From assembly GCF_900188205.1 (NCBI RefSeq), contig NZ_FZOH01000012.1, positions 38,046 through 102,045 on the forward strand: DNA of 64,000 nt. The letters are read 5' to 3'. The notes beneath the pieces were generated by a model. It did no database searches, was not told where the DNA came from, and was given only the letters and a program-made list of their open reading frames with translations. This DNA is from Geodermatophilus saharensis. Lineage in GTDB: Bacteria > Actinomycetota > Actinomycetes > Mycobacteriales > Geodermatophilaceae. This document shows, piece after piece, positions 56,091 to 64,000 of the stretch. Position 1 is the first letter of the stretch. Every line of letters starts with the position of its first letter. A program made the translations under genes and the position numbers.

Positions 56091-57314
56091 GTGACCGCAC
56101 CGCTGGCGGGCGTGCGCGTGGTCGAGGTGGCCAACTGGATGGCCGCTCCGGGTGCCGCCGCGCTGATGGCCGACATGGGCGCCGACGTCGTCAAGGTCGA
56201 GCCGCTGCGGGGCGACGCCATGCGCGGGGCCACCCGGCAGCCGCACGTCCCCGAGGGGCAGGACCCGGTCGACGCCGCCTTCGAGATGGACAACCGCGGC
56301 AAGCGCAGCATCGCCGTCGCGATCAACGAGGCACGGGGTGCCGACCTGGTGCGCCGGCTGGCCACCGGCGCCGACGTGTTCCTCTGCAACCTGCTGCCCG
56401 CCCGGCAGGCGCGCTTCGGCCTGGACGCGGCGACCCTGCACGGCCTCAACCCGCGTCTGGTGCACGCCACCCTCACCGGCTACGGCCCCGCCGGACCCGA
56501 CGCGACCCGCCCCGGCTACGACCTCACCGCCTTCTTCGGCCGCGGCGCCGTCCTCGACGCGATGAGCGAGCCGGGCAACCCCGCGCCGCCCCGGCTCCGC
56601 CCGGCCCAGGGCGACCACGTCGCCGCGCTGGCCCTCTTCGGCGGCGTGCTCGCCGCGCTGCGCGTGGTCGAGGCCACCGGGGAGGGGCAGGTGGTCGACG
56701 TCAGCCTGCTCGGGTCGGCCGCGTGGACGATGTCCAGCGACCTGTCGGCCACCCTCGTCGACGGGGTCACGCCCACGCCGCAGGGCCGCGTCGCCCGGCC
56801 GCACGCCCTGCACGGCGGGTTCCGCTGCGCCGACCGCCGCTGGATCCTGCTGTTCATGCCCGAGCCGCACTGGTGGCCGCCGTTCTGCGAGGCGGTGGGC
56901 CACCCGGAGTGGGTCGCGGACGAGCGCTTCGCCGACCGTGCCGCCCGCGCGGCGAACATGCCGGAGCTGACCCGGCTGATGGACGAGGCCTTCGCCACCC
57001 GGCCGCTGCCCGAGTGGGGCGCGATCTTCGACGAGCGGGGCTTCATCTGGGGACCGGCGTCCACCGTCGCGGAGTTCGCCGCCGACGAGCAGGCCGCCGC
57101 CGATGGGCTGTTCCCCGAGATCGGCGACGCGTCCGGGCGGCGCTTCCGCACCGTCCGCGCGCCCCTGCGGCTGCGGGGTGCCGACGTCGGGCCGCGCGGG
57201 CGCGCGCCGCGGGTGGGCGAGCACACCGCCGCCGTCCTCACCGGTCTCGGGGTCGGGGCGGACGACCTCGCCGCCCTGGTGCGCGACGGCGTCGTCGCGG
57301 GGCCTGCGGCCTGA
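56091..57314 (+). CDS. CoA-transferase, CaiB/BaiF (class III)
   Basis: 407 residues. Family features: GVRVVEVANWMAAPGAAALMADMGADVVKVEP, DNRGKRSIAV, DVFLCNLLPARQARFGLD, GYGPAGPDATRPGYDL, and the catalytic Asp175 in AQGDHVAALALFGG. It moves CoA between carboxylic acids. GTG 56091 has GGGGGAG six bases upstream. With the dehydrogenase and decarboxylase upstream it suggests a small pathway that activates an acid, oxidises a beta-hydroxyl and decarboxylates. Confidence 0.9.
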   Translation: MTAPLAGVRVVEVANWMAAPGAAALMADMGADVVKVEPLRGDAMRGATRQPHVPEGQDPVDAAFEMDNRGKRSIAVAINEARGADLVRRLATGADVFLCNLLPARQARFGLDAATLHGLNPRLVHATLTGYGPAGPDATRPGYDLTAFFGRGAVLDAMSEPGNPAPPRLRPAQGDHVAALALFGGVLAALRVVEATGEGQVVDVSLLGSAAWTMSSDLSATLVDGVTPTPQGRVARPHALHGGFRCADRRWILLFMPEPHWWPPFCEAVGHPEWVADERFADRAARAANMPELTRLMDEAFATRPLPEWGAIFDERGFIWGPASTVAEFAADEQAAADGLFPEIGDASGRRFRTVRAPLRLRGADVGPRGRAPRVGEHTAAVLTGLGVGADDLAALVRDGVVAGPAA

Positions 57315-57411
57315 GGGCCGGGTGGTGCGGGTGGGGCGGCCGTGGCCGGCCGTGGCGGACACGCGGCGGCCGGTGCTCGTCCGATCCCCCCACGCCTCGG
57401 ACGCTGGCGCC

Positions 57412-57660
57412 ATGACGACGACCGCCTACTCCTACGGGACAGCCCACGCCGTCGTGATGGTGGGCTCGGTCGGCTCGCCCGACGGGCTCCAGCCGCGGCA
57501 GATCGGGCCGGCGCACGCCACCATCGGCCGGGTCCAGGGCCGCAGCCGCAAGTCCCTGTGCGGCTCCTACGTCGCCGTCGACGACGAGACGGTCTGGCCG
57601 CCGGAGGGCTACGAGGACCACCAGCTGTGCCCGGAGTGCGCCGAGCTCGCCCGCCTCTGA
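57412..57660 (+). CDS. Small Cys-rich protein, possible zinc site
   Basis: 82 residues with three cysteines, SLCGSYVAV and QLCPECAEL, that could bind zinc with a nearby His. An Arg-rich stretch (GRVQGRSRKS) precedes the first Cys. I do not recognise a family; small actinobacterial proteins of this type are usually unannotated. ATG 57412 is the first start; no strong ribosome site is seen. The stop lies in a 14-bp tandem repeat. Confidence 0.6.
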   Translation: MTTTAYSYGTAHAVVMVGSVGSPDGLQPRQIGPAHATIGRVQGRSRKSLCGSYVAVDDETVWPPEGYEDHQLCPECAELARL

Positions 57661-57675
57661 CCGCCCGCCTCTGAC
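57648..57675. repeat. 14-bp tandem duplication across a stop codon
   Basis: CGCCCGCCTCTGAC is repeated exactly at 57648-57661 and 57662-57675; the first copy contains the TGA of the small Cys protein. Confidence 0.8.
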
Positions 57676-57697
57676 CGGCCGCTCGGTCCCGGGGCGC

Positions 57698-57979
57698 TCA
57701 GCCCCCGGCCACGGAGGGCAGCACCTCGACGACGGCGCCGTCGCGCACCGCGGTGTGCACGCCGGCCGCGAAGCGCACGTCGTCGCCGTCGACGTAGACG
57801 TTGACGAACCGGCGCAGCGCCCCGGACTCGTCGCGGATGCGCCGCTCCAGGACGGGGTGCTCGGCGGCCAGCGCGTCGAGCAGGCCCGCGACCGTCGCCG
57901 GCGGCGGGTCGACCCGCAGCCGCCGCCGGCCGCCGGCGAGGTCGGCGAGCACCCCCGGCAGCAGCACCTCGACGCTCAC
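57698..57979 (-). CDS. MoaD/ThiS family sulfur-carrier-like protein
   Basis: 93 residues with the beta-grasp fold and the C-terminal Gly-Gly tail (SVAGG) that is adenylated and thiocarboxylated in MoaD and ThiS. LRVDPPPATVAGLLDALAAEHPVLERRI and RRFVNVYVDGDDVR match the family. No MoaE, MoeB or ThiG gene is adjacent; instead its GTG overlaps the stop of a BNR-repeat protein (GTGA), an actinobacterial pairing of unknown meaning. Confidence 0.88.
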   Translation of the reverse strand: MSVEVLLPGVLADLAGGRRRLRVDPPPATVAGLLDALAAEHPVLERRIRDESGALRRFVNVYVDGDDVRFAAGVHTAVRDGAVVEVLPSVAGG

Positions 57980-59058
57980 GGCAGCCGGGCCGCGCGCACG
58001 CACAGCACGTCGGGCAGGTGGGCGGCGACCCGGGTGAAGGACCCGCCCTCGTCGGCGCTGGCGTAGACGCAGCCGTCGCGGGTGCCTACGTACACCCCGG
58101 TCGGCTCGGCCTCGTCGACGCAGACGGCGTCGCGCAGCACCGCCGTCCAGCAGCCGTCGGGCAGCCCGGCGCCGAGCTCGGTCCAGCTCGCCCCGCCGTC
58201 GCGGGTCCGGTGGACCCGCAGCCGGCCGCCCGGTGGCGTCCGGTCGGCGTCGGCGACCAGCGGGACGACCCAGGCGGTGCCCGGGGTGCGCGGCGAGGCG
58301 GCCACCGGGAACCCGAAGTCGGCGGGCAGCCCGCCGGCGATGGAGGTCCAGGTGCCGCCGGCGTCGTCGGTGCGGAAGACGCCGAAGTGGTTCTGCGCGT
58401 ACAGCCGGTCGGGGTCCCCGGCGTCGACGGCGACCTTGTGCACGCACTGGCCGTACTCCGGCGGCGGCCCGGGGAGGAACGAGGTGGTGATGCCGGAGTT
58501 GCGCGGCTGCCACGTGGAGCCGCCGTCGTCGCTGACGTAGACGCCGCCGGTGCTCATCGCCACCACGACGCGGTCGCCGGTCGGGTGCGGCAGCACGGTG
58601 TGCACGGCACCGCCCCCGCCGCCGGGCTCCCAGGTGGGCCGGTGCGGGTGGTCCCACAGTCCCCGGACCAGCCCGAAGCTGCGGCCGCCGTCGTCGCTGC
58701 GCCACAGCGAGTGCGGCTCGCAGCCGGCCCAGACGACGCCGGGCCGCGCGGCGACGTCGGGGCGCAGCTGCCAGACCCGGGCCAGCGCGGCGCCGGTGCC
58801 GGCCGGGAAGCGGATCGCGCCGTCGTCGGTCTCGTGCCAGCTGCCGCCGAGGTCGTCGGACCAGGTGACCGTGGGCCCCCAGTGCCCGTACTGGACGCCG
58901 GCCAGCACGCGCGGCACCGCCTCCCGGGTGTCGACGGCGACCGCGGCGACCTCCTGGGCCACCAGGTGCGGCCCGTCGAGGCGCCAGGTGCGGCGGTCGT
59001 CGTCGCTGCGGGCCAGCCACAGCCCCTTGCGCGTGCCGATGGCGATCAGGTCGGCCAC
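57976..59058 (-). CDS. BNR/sialidase-like beta-propeller protein
   Basis: 360 residues with several Asp-box (SxDxGxTW) repeats: SDDLGGSWHE, SDDGGRSFG, SDDGGSTWQ, TDDAGGTWTS, TRDGGASWTE and SADEGGSFTR. This predicts a six-bladed propeller related to exo-sialidases and YCF48, but no sialidase Arg triad is evident and there is no signal peptide, so it is probably cytoplasmic. Coupled to the MoaD-like gene. GTG 59058 has GGAGG five bases upstream. Confidence 0.85.
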   Translation of the reverse strand: MADLIAIGTRKGLWLARSDDDRRTWRLDGPHLVAQEVAAVAVDTREAVPRVLAGVQYGHWGPTVTWSDDLGGSWHETDDGAIRFPAGTGAALARVWQLRPDVAARPGVVWAGCEPHSLWRSDDGGRSFGLVRGLWDHPHRPTWEPGGGGGAVHTVLPHPTGDRVVVAMSTGGVYVSDDGGSTWQPRNSGITTSFLPGPPPEYGQCVHKVAVDAGDPDRLYAQNHFGVFRTDDAGGTWTSIAGGLPADFGFPVAASPRTPGTAWVVPLVADADRTPPGGRLRVHRTRDGGASWTELGAGLPDGCWTAVLRDAVCVDEAEPTGVYVGTRDGCVYASADEGGSFTRVAAHLPDVLCVRAARLP

Positions 59059-59142
59059 GGCGTCCTCCGGTGTCCGGGGGCCCGGCCGGCCCCGCCCACC
59101 AGGACCGACCGCGGCGGCGCCCGGAACTGAGCGGTGCCCCGC

Positions 59143-59556
59143 TCAGCGGCGGGTGGCGCCCCCGGGGCCGTCGCCGGGGACCCCGGCGCGGCCGTCGCGG
59201 TCGGCCAGGCCGGGCGCGAGCTTCTCGGCCTCGGCCCGCAGCTTCTCGGCGGCCGACGCGTGCTCCTTCGCCGAGGCCGCCCGCTGGCGGGCCTCCTGCT
59301 CGGCCAGGCGGGTGCGCTCCTCGACCTCGGCCCGCTCGCGGCGGGCCCGGGCCGCCTGCTCCTCGGCCAGCGCCTGCTCCTTCTCCGCCTGCGCCCCGCG
59401 CAGGCGTGCCTCCTCGAGACGCTCGCGCGCCTCCAGGCGCTGCTGCTCGCGGCGCCGGGCGCCGGCCACCCGGCTGCGCTTGGCCAGGGCCAGCGCGACC
59501 AGCGCCAGCACCACCAGCGCGACGACGACGATGAGGACGATCACCCAGGTGTCCAC
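59143..59556 (-). CDS. Membrane-anchored coiled-coil protein
   Basis: 137 residues. One N-terminal membrane helix (about 4-25, WVIVLIVVVALVVLALVALALA) is followed by a continuous Glu/Arg/Ala-rich coiled coil (about 27-115) and a Gly-rich end. No family assigned; such proteins are often scaffolds. GTG 59556 has GGGAGGGAG upstream. Confidence 0.75.
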   Translation of the reverse strand: MDTWVIVLIVVVALVVLALVALALAKRSRVAGARRREQQRLEARERLEEARLRGAQAEKEQALAEEQAARARRERAEVEERTRLAEQEARQRAASAKEHASAAEKLRAEAEKLAPGLADRDGRAGVPGDGPGGATRR

Positions 59557-59618
59557 GACGCATCTCCCTCCCGAAGACAGCCGGGAAGTGCCCTGGTCAG
59601 GCGGTCAGGAAACGGAGA

Positions 59619-60824
59619 TCACGCGAGCGCGCTGCCGGCCCGCCACTGGTCCCACGGGACCGTCCAGTCGTCGATGTCCGAGGCCAGCGTGCCGGCGCCG
59701 GAGTTGACGATCTCGACGACGTCGCCCGGCTGGGAGAAGTCGAAGAACCAGCGGGCGTTCTCCGTCGAGAGGTTGATGCAGCCGTGGGAGACGTTCTCCC
59801 GGCCCTGCTGCGCCACCGACCACGGGGCGCCGTGGACGAACTCGCCGCTGTCGGACAGCCGCACGGCCCACTGCACCGGGGTGCGGTAGCCGCCGGGGCT
59901 GTCGACCGGCACGCCGTAGGTGCTGGAGTCCATGATCCGCTCGGCGTTGAGCTCGGTGACCACGTGCGGCCCGTTGTAGCTCGGGTTGTCCGGGCTGCCG
60001 GCGCTCATCGGGAAGTCCTGCACGAGCTGGTCCCCGTCGAAGACCTGCAGCCGGTGGGTGGCGGCGTCGGCGATCGAGACGTGCCGCGCGCCGACGTGGA
60101 AGGAGACCGTGCGGTCCTTCTCGCCGAACACGCCGCCGCCGAGGGGGACACCCTGCAGGTCGGCATCGAGGGTCACGTCGGTCTCGGCGGGCCAGTACTG
60201 CGAGGGCCGGAAGTGCACCTCGGTGTCGCTGATCCAGCTCCACACGCCGTCGGTCGGCGTCGAGCTGGTGACCCGCAGGTGGCTCTCGACGGCGGCCTGG
60301 TCGGTGACCGGCTGCTCGAAGTAGACGCGGATCGGCATGCCGACACCGACGGTCTGACCGTCCAGCGGGCCGATCGCGGGCGTGGCCAGCGCGTCCGGGA
60401 CGGCGGTGGTGAAGGTGCTGGTGGCCTCGGCGCGCTCGTCGTCGGCGTTCGTGGCGGAGGCGGTCACGGTGTAGGTGCTGCCGTAGGCCAGCGCCCCGTC
60501 GGCCGTCCAGACCTCGGTGCCCTCGGTGTCGCCGTCGGCGACCTGCCCGGGGACCTCGGTGCCGGCGTCGTCGGTCACCGTGACGTCACCCAGCTCGCCG
60601 TCGGTGACGGAGATCTCCAGCGGGAGCCCCGGGGCGACGTCGACGGCGCCGTCGGCGGGTGCCAGCTGCAGCCGGGGAGGAGGCGCGTCGGCGGGCGTGG
60701 TGGCCGAGGCCGAGGACGAGGAGGCCGAGGCCGAGGCCGAGGAGGACCCCTCGCCGTTCCCCGCGGTGCACCCGCTGAGCAGGGCCAGGACCCCCGCCGT
60801 GACCAGCGCCGCTGTCCGTCGCAC
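59619..60824 (-). CDS. Lipoprotein L,D-transpeptidase (YkuD)
   Basis: 401 residues. The lipobox LLSGC puts the lipidated Cys at residue 19. A Ser/Ala-rich spacer, two Ig-like domains (about 55-140 and 150-245, as in LdtMt2) and a YkuD domain follow. The catalytic motif HGAPW...SHGCINLS has Cys349 and the His. It makes 3-3 cross-links in peptidoglycan outside the membrane and would resist penicillins. GTG 60824 begins the signal peptide. Confidence 0.92.
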   Translation of the reverse strand: MRRTAALVTAGVLALLSGCTAGNGEGSSSASASASSSSASATTPADAPPPRLQLAPADGAVDVAPGLPLEISVTDGELGDVTVTDDAGTEVPGQVADGDTEGTEVWTADGALAYGSTYTVTASATNADDERAEATSTFTTAVPDALATPAIGPLDGQTVGVGMPIRVYFEQPVTDQAAVESHLRVTSSTPTDGVWSWISDTEVHFRPSQYWPAETDVTLDADLQGVPLGGGVFGEKDRTVSFHVGARHVSIADAATHRLQVFDGDQLVQDFPMSAGSPDNPSYNGPHVVTELNAERIMDSSTYGVPVDSPGGYRTPVQWAVRLSDSGEFVHGAPWSVAQQGRENVSHGCINLSTENARWFFDFSQPGDVVEIVNSGAGTLASDIDDWTVPWDQWRAGSALA

Positions 60825-60960
60825 GCTCGCTGCCCGCCCTTCGTCCCGACCGCCCGCGCCCGGCCGGGCGCGACTCCAACCCGTCCAGTGTCCACGTCCA
60901 GGGCGGGCCGTGGCCGTCTGCTCGTCGCGCCCCCGGCGGCGAGCGCCTGCCGGGCGCTGG

Positions 60961-60966
60961 TATCGT
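60961..60966 (+). promoter_or_regulatory. -10 hexamer of tRNA-Lys
   Basis: TATCGT inside GGTATCGTCGTCG (60959-60971), the same 13-mer seen before tRNA-His. It lies 33 bases before the tRNA. Confidence 0.55.
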
Positions 60967-60998
60967 CGTCGCTCGGAACCCGGTCACCCGGGCGACAC

Positions 60999-61074
<76 letters not shown>

Positions 61075-61171
61075 GGACGACAGGTCTCTGACCTGCGCGT
61101 TCGCTTCCTCCCGAGGCCCGGTCCTGCCGCGCCGCTGCAGTCTCCATCCGTGGTCCGCAGGGGCCCCGCGC

Positions 61172-61800
61172 TCAGCGCGCGGCCAGGCGGTGGCGCCGGA
61201 GCAGCGGGAGCCCGGCGACGAGGGCGCCGGCGCCCACCGAGGCCCGCAGAGCGACACCGGGACCGCCGTGGTCGATCAGGGCGCCCCCGGCGGCCGGGCC
61301 GAGGGCGATCCCCGCGAAGACGCTCACGCCGAGCCAGGTGTAGGCCTCGGTCAGGTCCGGGGCCGGCACGACCAGCGGCACCAGCGTGTTGCCCGTGATC
61401 AGGGCCGGGGCGTCCGCCGTGCCCCGGCGATCAGCGCCGCATCGACCAGGAGCCAGGTCGGCGCGCCCGCCAGGCCCGCAGCCACCGGCCCGCTCATCGC
61501 CGCGGCGTGCGCGAGGACCTGCGGCAGCACGACCGCTCGCTGCCCGTGCACGTCGACCAGGGGCGAGACCTGCGGACCGACGACGCCCTGCGCGACGGAG
61601 ACCGCACCGGCCAGCAGCCCCGCGACGGCGTCGGACCGGCCGAGCAGCACCTGCAGCAGGACCGACCCCAGGCCGAGCACCGCCTGCGCCGGCCGCACCG
61701 GCGTGGCCGACGCACCGAACGCGAACGCGCCGGGCACTCGGAGCACCGCCACGTAGCTCGCCAGCCCGGCAGCGGCCACGCCGCACTCCTCGCTCCGTCG
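61172..61800 (-). pseudogene. Decayed MFS transporter
   Basis: Two minus-strand frames carry parts of one MFS protein. The upstream frame (61399 to about 61800) gives helices 1-4, e.g. GAFAFGASATPVRPAQAVLG and GAPTWLLVDAALIAGA. The downstream frame (61172 to about 61440) gives the C-terminal helices, PALITGNTLVPLVV and GVSVFAGIALGPAAGGALIDHGGPG. They join near 61410-61440 with a frameshift, and about 200 residues in the middle are missing. No intact start is evident. Confidence 0.65.
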
Positions 61801-61921
61801 TCCTCCCGCACGCGGCAGCCGCCCGGCGTGGTGGTCGGCCGGCCCTCGGTGTGGCCCACCGATGATTCCTCCGCGTCGTGCCGGTCCGTACGCCGAGCAC
61901 CGACCCTCGGGAGGCCACGCC

Positions 61922-62485
61922 ATGCGGAGACTGACCGTCGGCATGAACCTGAGCCTGGACGGCTACACCGCCGCGCCCGGCGACGACCTCGGCTGGGGTG
62001 TGCCGAGCGACGAGCTGTTCCAGTGGTGGTCCGACCGGGTGGGGGCGACGGGCCTGGCGCTGTACGGGCGCAGACTCTGGGAGGCGATGAACTCCCACTG
62101 GCCGACCGCCGACCAGCAGCCTGGCGCCACACCGGCGGAGATCGAGTACGCCCGCCGCTGGCGGGACATGCCGAAGGTGGTGTTCTCCTCGACGACCAGC
62201 ACGGTCGACGGGAACGCCCGCCTGGTCACCGGCGACGCGGTCACGGAGATCACCCGGCTCAAGGCCGGGGACGGCGGTCCCATGGACGTCGGCGGTGCCA
62301 CGCTCGCCGCGGCGGCCATGCGGGCGGGGCTGGTCGACGAGTACGCGGTCGTCACCCACCCGGTCCTGATCGGCGGTGGCACGCCGTTCTTCACGGCCCT
62401 GGACGCCTGGGTCACCCTGGACCTGGTGGAGACCCGCGAGTTCCCCGGCGGCGTGCTCCTGACCAGGTACGCGACCAGGCACTGA
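61922..62485 (+). CDS. Dihydrofolate reductase / RibD C-terminal domain family protein
   Basis: 187 residues. MRRLTVGMNLSLDGYTA is the typical start, with YGRRLWEAMNSHW, PKVVFSSTTSTVDGNARLV, and GPMDVGGATLAAAAMRAGLVDEYAVVTHPVLIGGGTPFF binding NADPH. These YyaP-like proteins are NADPH-dependent reductases of unclear substrate, not the essential DHFR. ATG 61922 has GGGAGG seven bases upstream. It is divergent from the decayed MFS gene. Confidence 0.9.
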   Translation: MRRLTVGMNLSLDGYTAAPGDDLGWGVPSDELFQWWSDRVGATGLALYGRRLWEAMNSHWPTADQQPGATPAEIEYARRWRDMPKVVFSSTTSTVDGNARLVTGDAVTEITRLKAGDGGPMDVGGATLAAAAMRAGLVDEYAVVTHPVLIGGGTPFFTALDAWVTLDLVETREFPGGVLLTRYATRH

Positions 62486-62755
62486 GTGCCCGACGTCGGA
62501 TCGGCGCGGGCTCGGGCGCCTGAGGACCTCGTGGCGCCGTGCTCCGAGGCGGTGCCCTCGACCGGCGCTGTCCGCGACCGGCGCTGTCAGCGGCCCGGCG
62601 CCCGGGGCAGCCGCTCCGATCCCACGCGAGCTCGCGGACGACGCAGGCGGCACGATCGCCGAGCAGGATGGTCAGGCGCTGGGCCGTCTCACGACCGGCC
62701 GGCCTCCCGCGGTCCGTACCTCGGGCGACCGGCCGGGCCGGCGGACGGGACGCCG

Positions 62756-63361
62756 TCACGCGGGGGCGCCGAGCGGCGGGTGCTCGAGCACGCGGGGCTC
62801 GTACTCGACCAGCTGGATGCGACCGTCGAAGGTGCGGTGCTCGATCATCTCCAGGGCGACGTCCGGATAGCCGTCGTAGATGCGTTCTGCGCCCGTGGCC
62901 CCGGTGATCACCGGGAAGATCCCGACCCGGAAGCGGTCGACGAGTCCGGCTCGCAGCAGGGACCGGCTCAGGCTGAGGCTGCCGATCGTGCTGAGGAGCC
63001 CCGAGCCGTCCTCCTTCATGGCGCGGACCGCCTCGACGGCGTCGTCGCGGACGAGCGTGCAGTTGGCCCACGTCAGCGGCTCCTCGAGCGAGGAGGAGAA
63101 CACCACCTTGGGCGCTCGCGTGAGCTCGTCGACGGACGCCTCCTCCTCGGGCCGGAACTCGTCCTGGCCATCCGGGACCTCGCCGGCGGCGAAGCCCGAC
63201 ATCAGCCGGTAGGTGTTCGCTCCCATCAGGTAGGTGACCTCGGGCTGCTCGCCGAGCCATGCGAGGTACTCCGGGCCCTCGAGGCCCCAGAACCCGGGCC
63301 AGCCCTCGCCCGACGCGTAGCCGTCGAGGGAGGTGATGAAGTCGACGAGAAGCTCCGACAT
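62756..63361 (-). CDS. Dihydrofolate reductase family protein (second copy)
   Basis: 201 residues with the same fold: LLVDFITSLDGYASGEGWPGF, TYLMGANTYRLMSGFA, PKVVFSSSLEEPLTWANCTLV and LLSTIGSLSLSRSLLRAGLVDRFRVGIFPVITG. Overall similarity to the gene at 61922 is low, so it is not a recent duplicate. ATG 63361 has AAGGA eight bases upstream, inside a 13-bp hairpin (63368-63398). It faces the first copy tail to tail. Confidence 0.88.
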   Translation of the reverse strand: MSELLVDFITSLDGYASGEGWPGFWGLEGPEYLAWLGEQPEVTYLMGANTYRLMSGFAAGEVPDGQDEFRPEEEASVDELTRAPKVVFSSSLEEPLTWANCTLVRDDAVEAVRAMKEDGSGLLSTIGSLSLSRSLLRAGLVDRFRVGIFPVITGATGAERIYDGYPDVALEMIEHRTFDGRIQLVEYEPRVLEHPPLGAPA

Positions 63362-63367
63362 GGCGGT

Positions 63368-63398
63368 GTCCTTTCCTCGGGCGTTCCGAGGAAAGGAC
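63368..63398 (-). promoter_or_regulatory. Leader hairpin burying the ribosome binding site of the second DHFR-like gene
   Basis: GTCCTTTCCTCGG (63398-63386 on the mRNA's complement) forms a perfect 13-bp stem with CCGAGGAAAGGAC around a 5-nt loop. The 3' arm contains AGGAAAGGA, the only ribosome site for the ATG at 63361, so translation should depend on opening the stem. Confidence 0.55.
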
Positions 63399-63416
63399 CG
63401 GCCGGGAGCCGTGAAC

Positions 63417-63675
63417 TCATCGGCCGCGCGGTGGGGCGACCAGGGGACCCACCGGCAGCGTCCCGAGGTCCAGCGGGTGGATCCCGGCACGGAGCAGGTG
63501 GGGGTCACCGAGGGGGTCGAGGACCAGCAGACCCGGGACCTGCCCGCCGGGAGGAGGTGCCACGCCGTCCAGGGGTGGCACCTCGGCAGGCCGGTGCCGT
63601 CGCCGTCGTGCAGTGGCTGCGCGGACGGCGGCCGGCGGGACTCCCTCCCCGAGCTGCAGCCGGCCTGAGCCGCTA
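63417..63675 (-). other. Possible gene remnant next to the IS end
   Basis: A minus-strand frame ending at 63417 reads VPGLLVLDPLGDPHLLRAGIHPLDLGTLPVGPLVAPPR near its end, which looks protein-like, but no start or family is recognised. It abuts the IS end at about 63676, so it may be the 3' part of a gene cut by the insertion. Confidence 0.3.
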
Positions 63676-63691
63676 GAGAGTGTCTGACGGT

Positions 63692-64000
63692 TCACGGGAG
63701 CCAGGTGAGTAGCGCGGCGAGGTTGAGCGCGCCGGCGTAGTTGCGGGCATGCTTGTCGTAGCGGGTGGCCAGTCCGCGCCACTGTTTGACCTGGCAGAAG
63801 CTGCGTTCGACGACGTTGCGGCGGGCGTAGCGGGCCTTGTTGAAGCCGACCGGGCGGCCACCGGCTGAGCCCTTGCGACGCCGGTTGGCGGCCTGGTCGC
63901 TGGGCTGAGCGATGGTGTGCGAGATGCCCCGACGACGGAGGAGTGCCCGGTTGGCGCGGCTGCTGTAGCCCTTGTCGGCGACGAGGTAATCCGGGCAAGT
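63692..64000 (-). mobile_element. IS5-type transposase, C-terminal 102 residues; continues beyond window
   Basis: Reading the minus strand from the window edge gives an open frame with no start in view. DYLVADKGYSS is the second catalytic Asp block, RRNVVERSFCQVKQWRGLATRYDKHARNYAGALNLAALLTWLP carries the catalytic Glu and the IS5-family DDE C-terminal signature. The stop at 63692 is followed by the element's end, beginning near GAGAGTGTCTGACGGTTCAC (63676-63695). The left part of the IS lies outside the window. Confidence 0.85.

Noticed and set aside
60717..60770. GAGGCC-rich microsatellite as regulatory repeat
   Set aside because: It encodes the Ser/Ala spacer of the L,D-transpeptidase lipoprotein, which explains the repetition.

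Overview
This is a very GC-rich actinobacterial chromosome segment with GTG starts at most genes, short intergenic gaps, and 4-bp ATGA/GTGA overlaps inside operons. The order pepN - DUF5130 - ctaJ ... HNH protein ... glbO - aglA follows the mycobacterial pepN-glbO-aglA neighbourhood. An F420 gene (fbiC), a stand-alone Roadblock protein and an SCO6745-family protein also fit a high-GC actinobacterium. I infer a Geodermatophilaceae-like organism (Blastococcus, Modestobacter or Geodermatophilus type), but no rRNA or other species marker is present.

Layout. 1-13.4 kb: end of pepN, a 43-bp tandem repeat, DUF5130, a cytochrome oxidase accessory subunit, amidase, kynureninase, SCO6745 and HNH genes, prolyl oligopeptidase, MscS channel, MFS transporter, truncated hemoglobin and alpha-glucosidase. 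13.4-18.5 kb: an orphan double-NBD ABC ATPase, a Roadblock protein and a four-gene bioY-bioM-bioN-MOSC operon. 18.5-28.3 kb: YccF, thioesterase, a PTP-like phosphatase, EttA, an SSB paralogue, tRNA-Arg, a hydrolase, a DUF4333 lipoprotein-like protein, an LLM oxidoreductase and a PAS-GGDEF-EAL protein. 28.3-34.7 kb: SGNH hydrolase, NAD kinase, a flavin disulfide reductase, flavin reductase and fbiC. 34.7-37.6 kb: an accessory island with two unrecognised membrane proteins, the first clearly less GC-rich than its surroundings. 37.6-46.6 kb: a TupA-like ATP-grasp protein, aquaporin, quinone reductase-like MDR, two membrane proteins of unknown function, oligoribonuclease, tRNA-His and a SpoIIE phosphatase. 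46.6-51.9 kb: a CoA-transferase/hydrolase fusion frame, an internally shortened N-acetylglutaminylglutamine synthetase-like protein and another hydrolase. 52-57.3 kb: a polyol/beta-hydroxyacid/beta-ketoacid catabolic cluster. 57.4-64 kb: a small Cys protein, a MoaD/BNR pair, L,D-transpeptidase, tRNA-Lys, a decayed MFS gene, two DHFR-like proteins and the end of an IS5-type element.

Recurring sequence themes. Several genes carry a TANNNT hexamer 6-8 nt before the start codon, which suggests leaderless mRNAs. Perfect 26-bp palindromes and long GC hairpins sit at convergent gene ends. Two genes have the ribosome binding site buried in the 3' arm of a perfect hairpin, one of them with a mutually exclusive alternative stem. 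I found no complete, clearly recognisable new system. The best candidates for something undescribed are the two-gene membrane island (34.7-37.6 kb), the ATP-grasp-deleted NAGGN-synthetase relative (49.2-50.5 kb), and the repeated palindromic elements.
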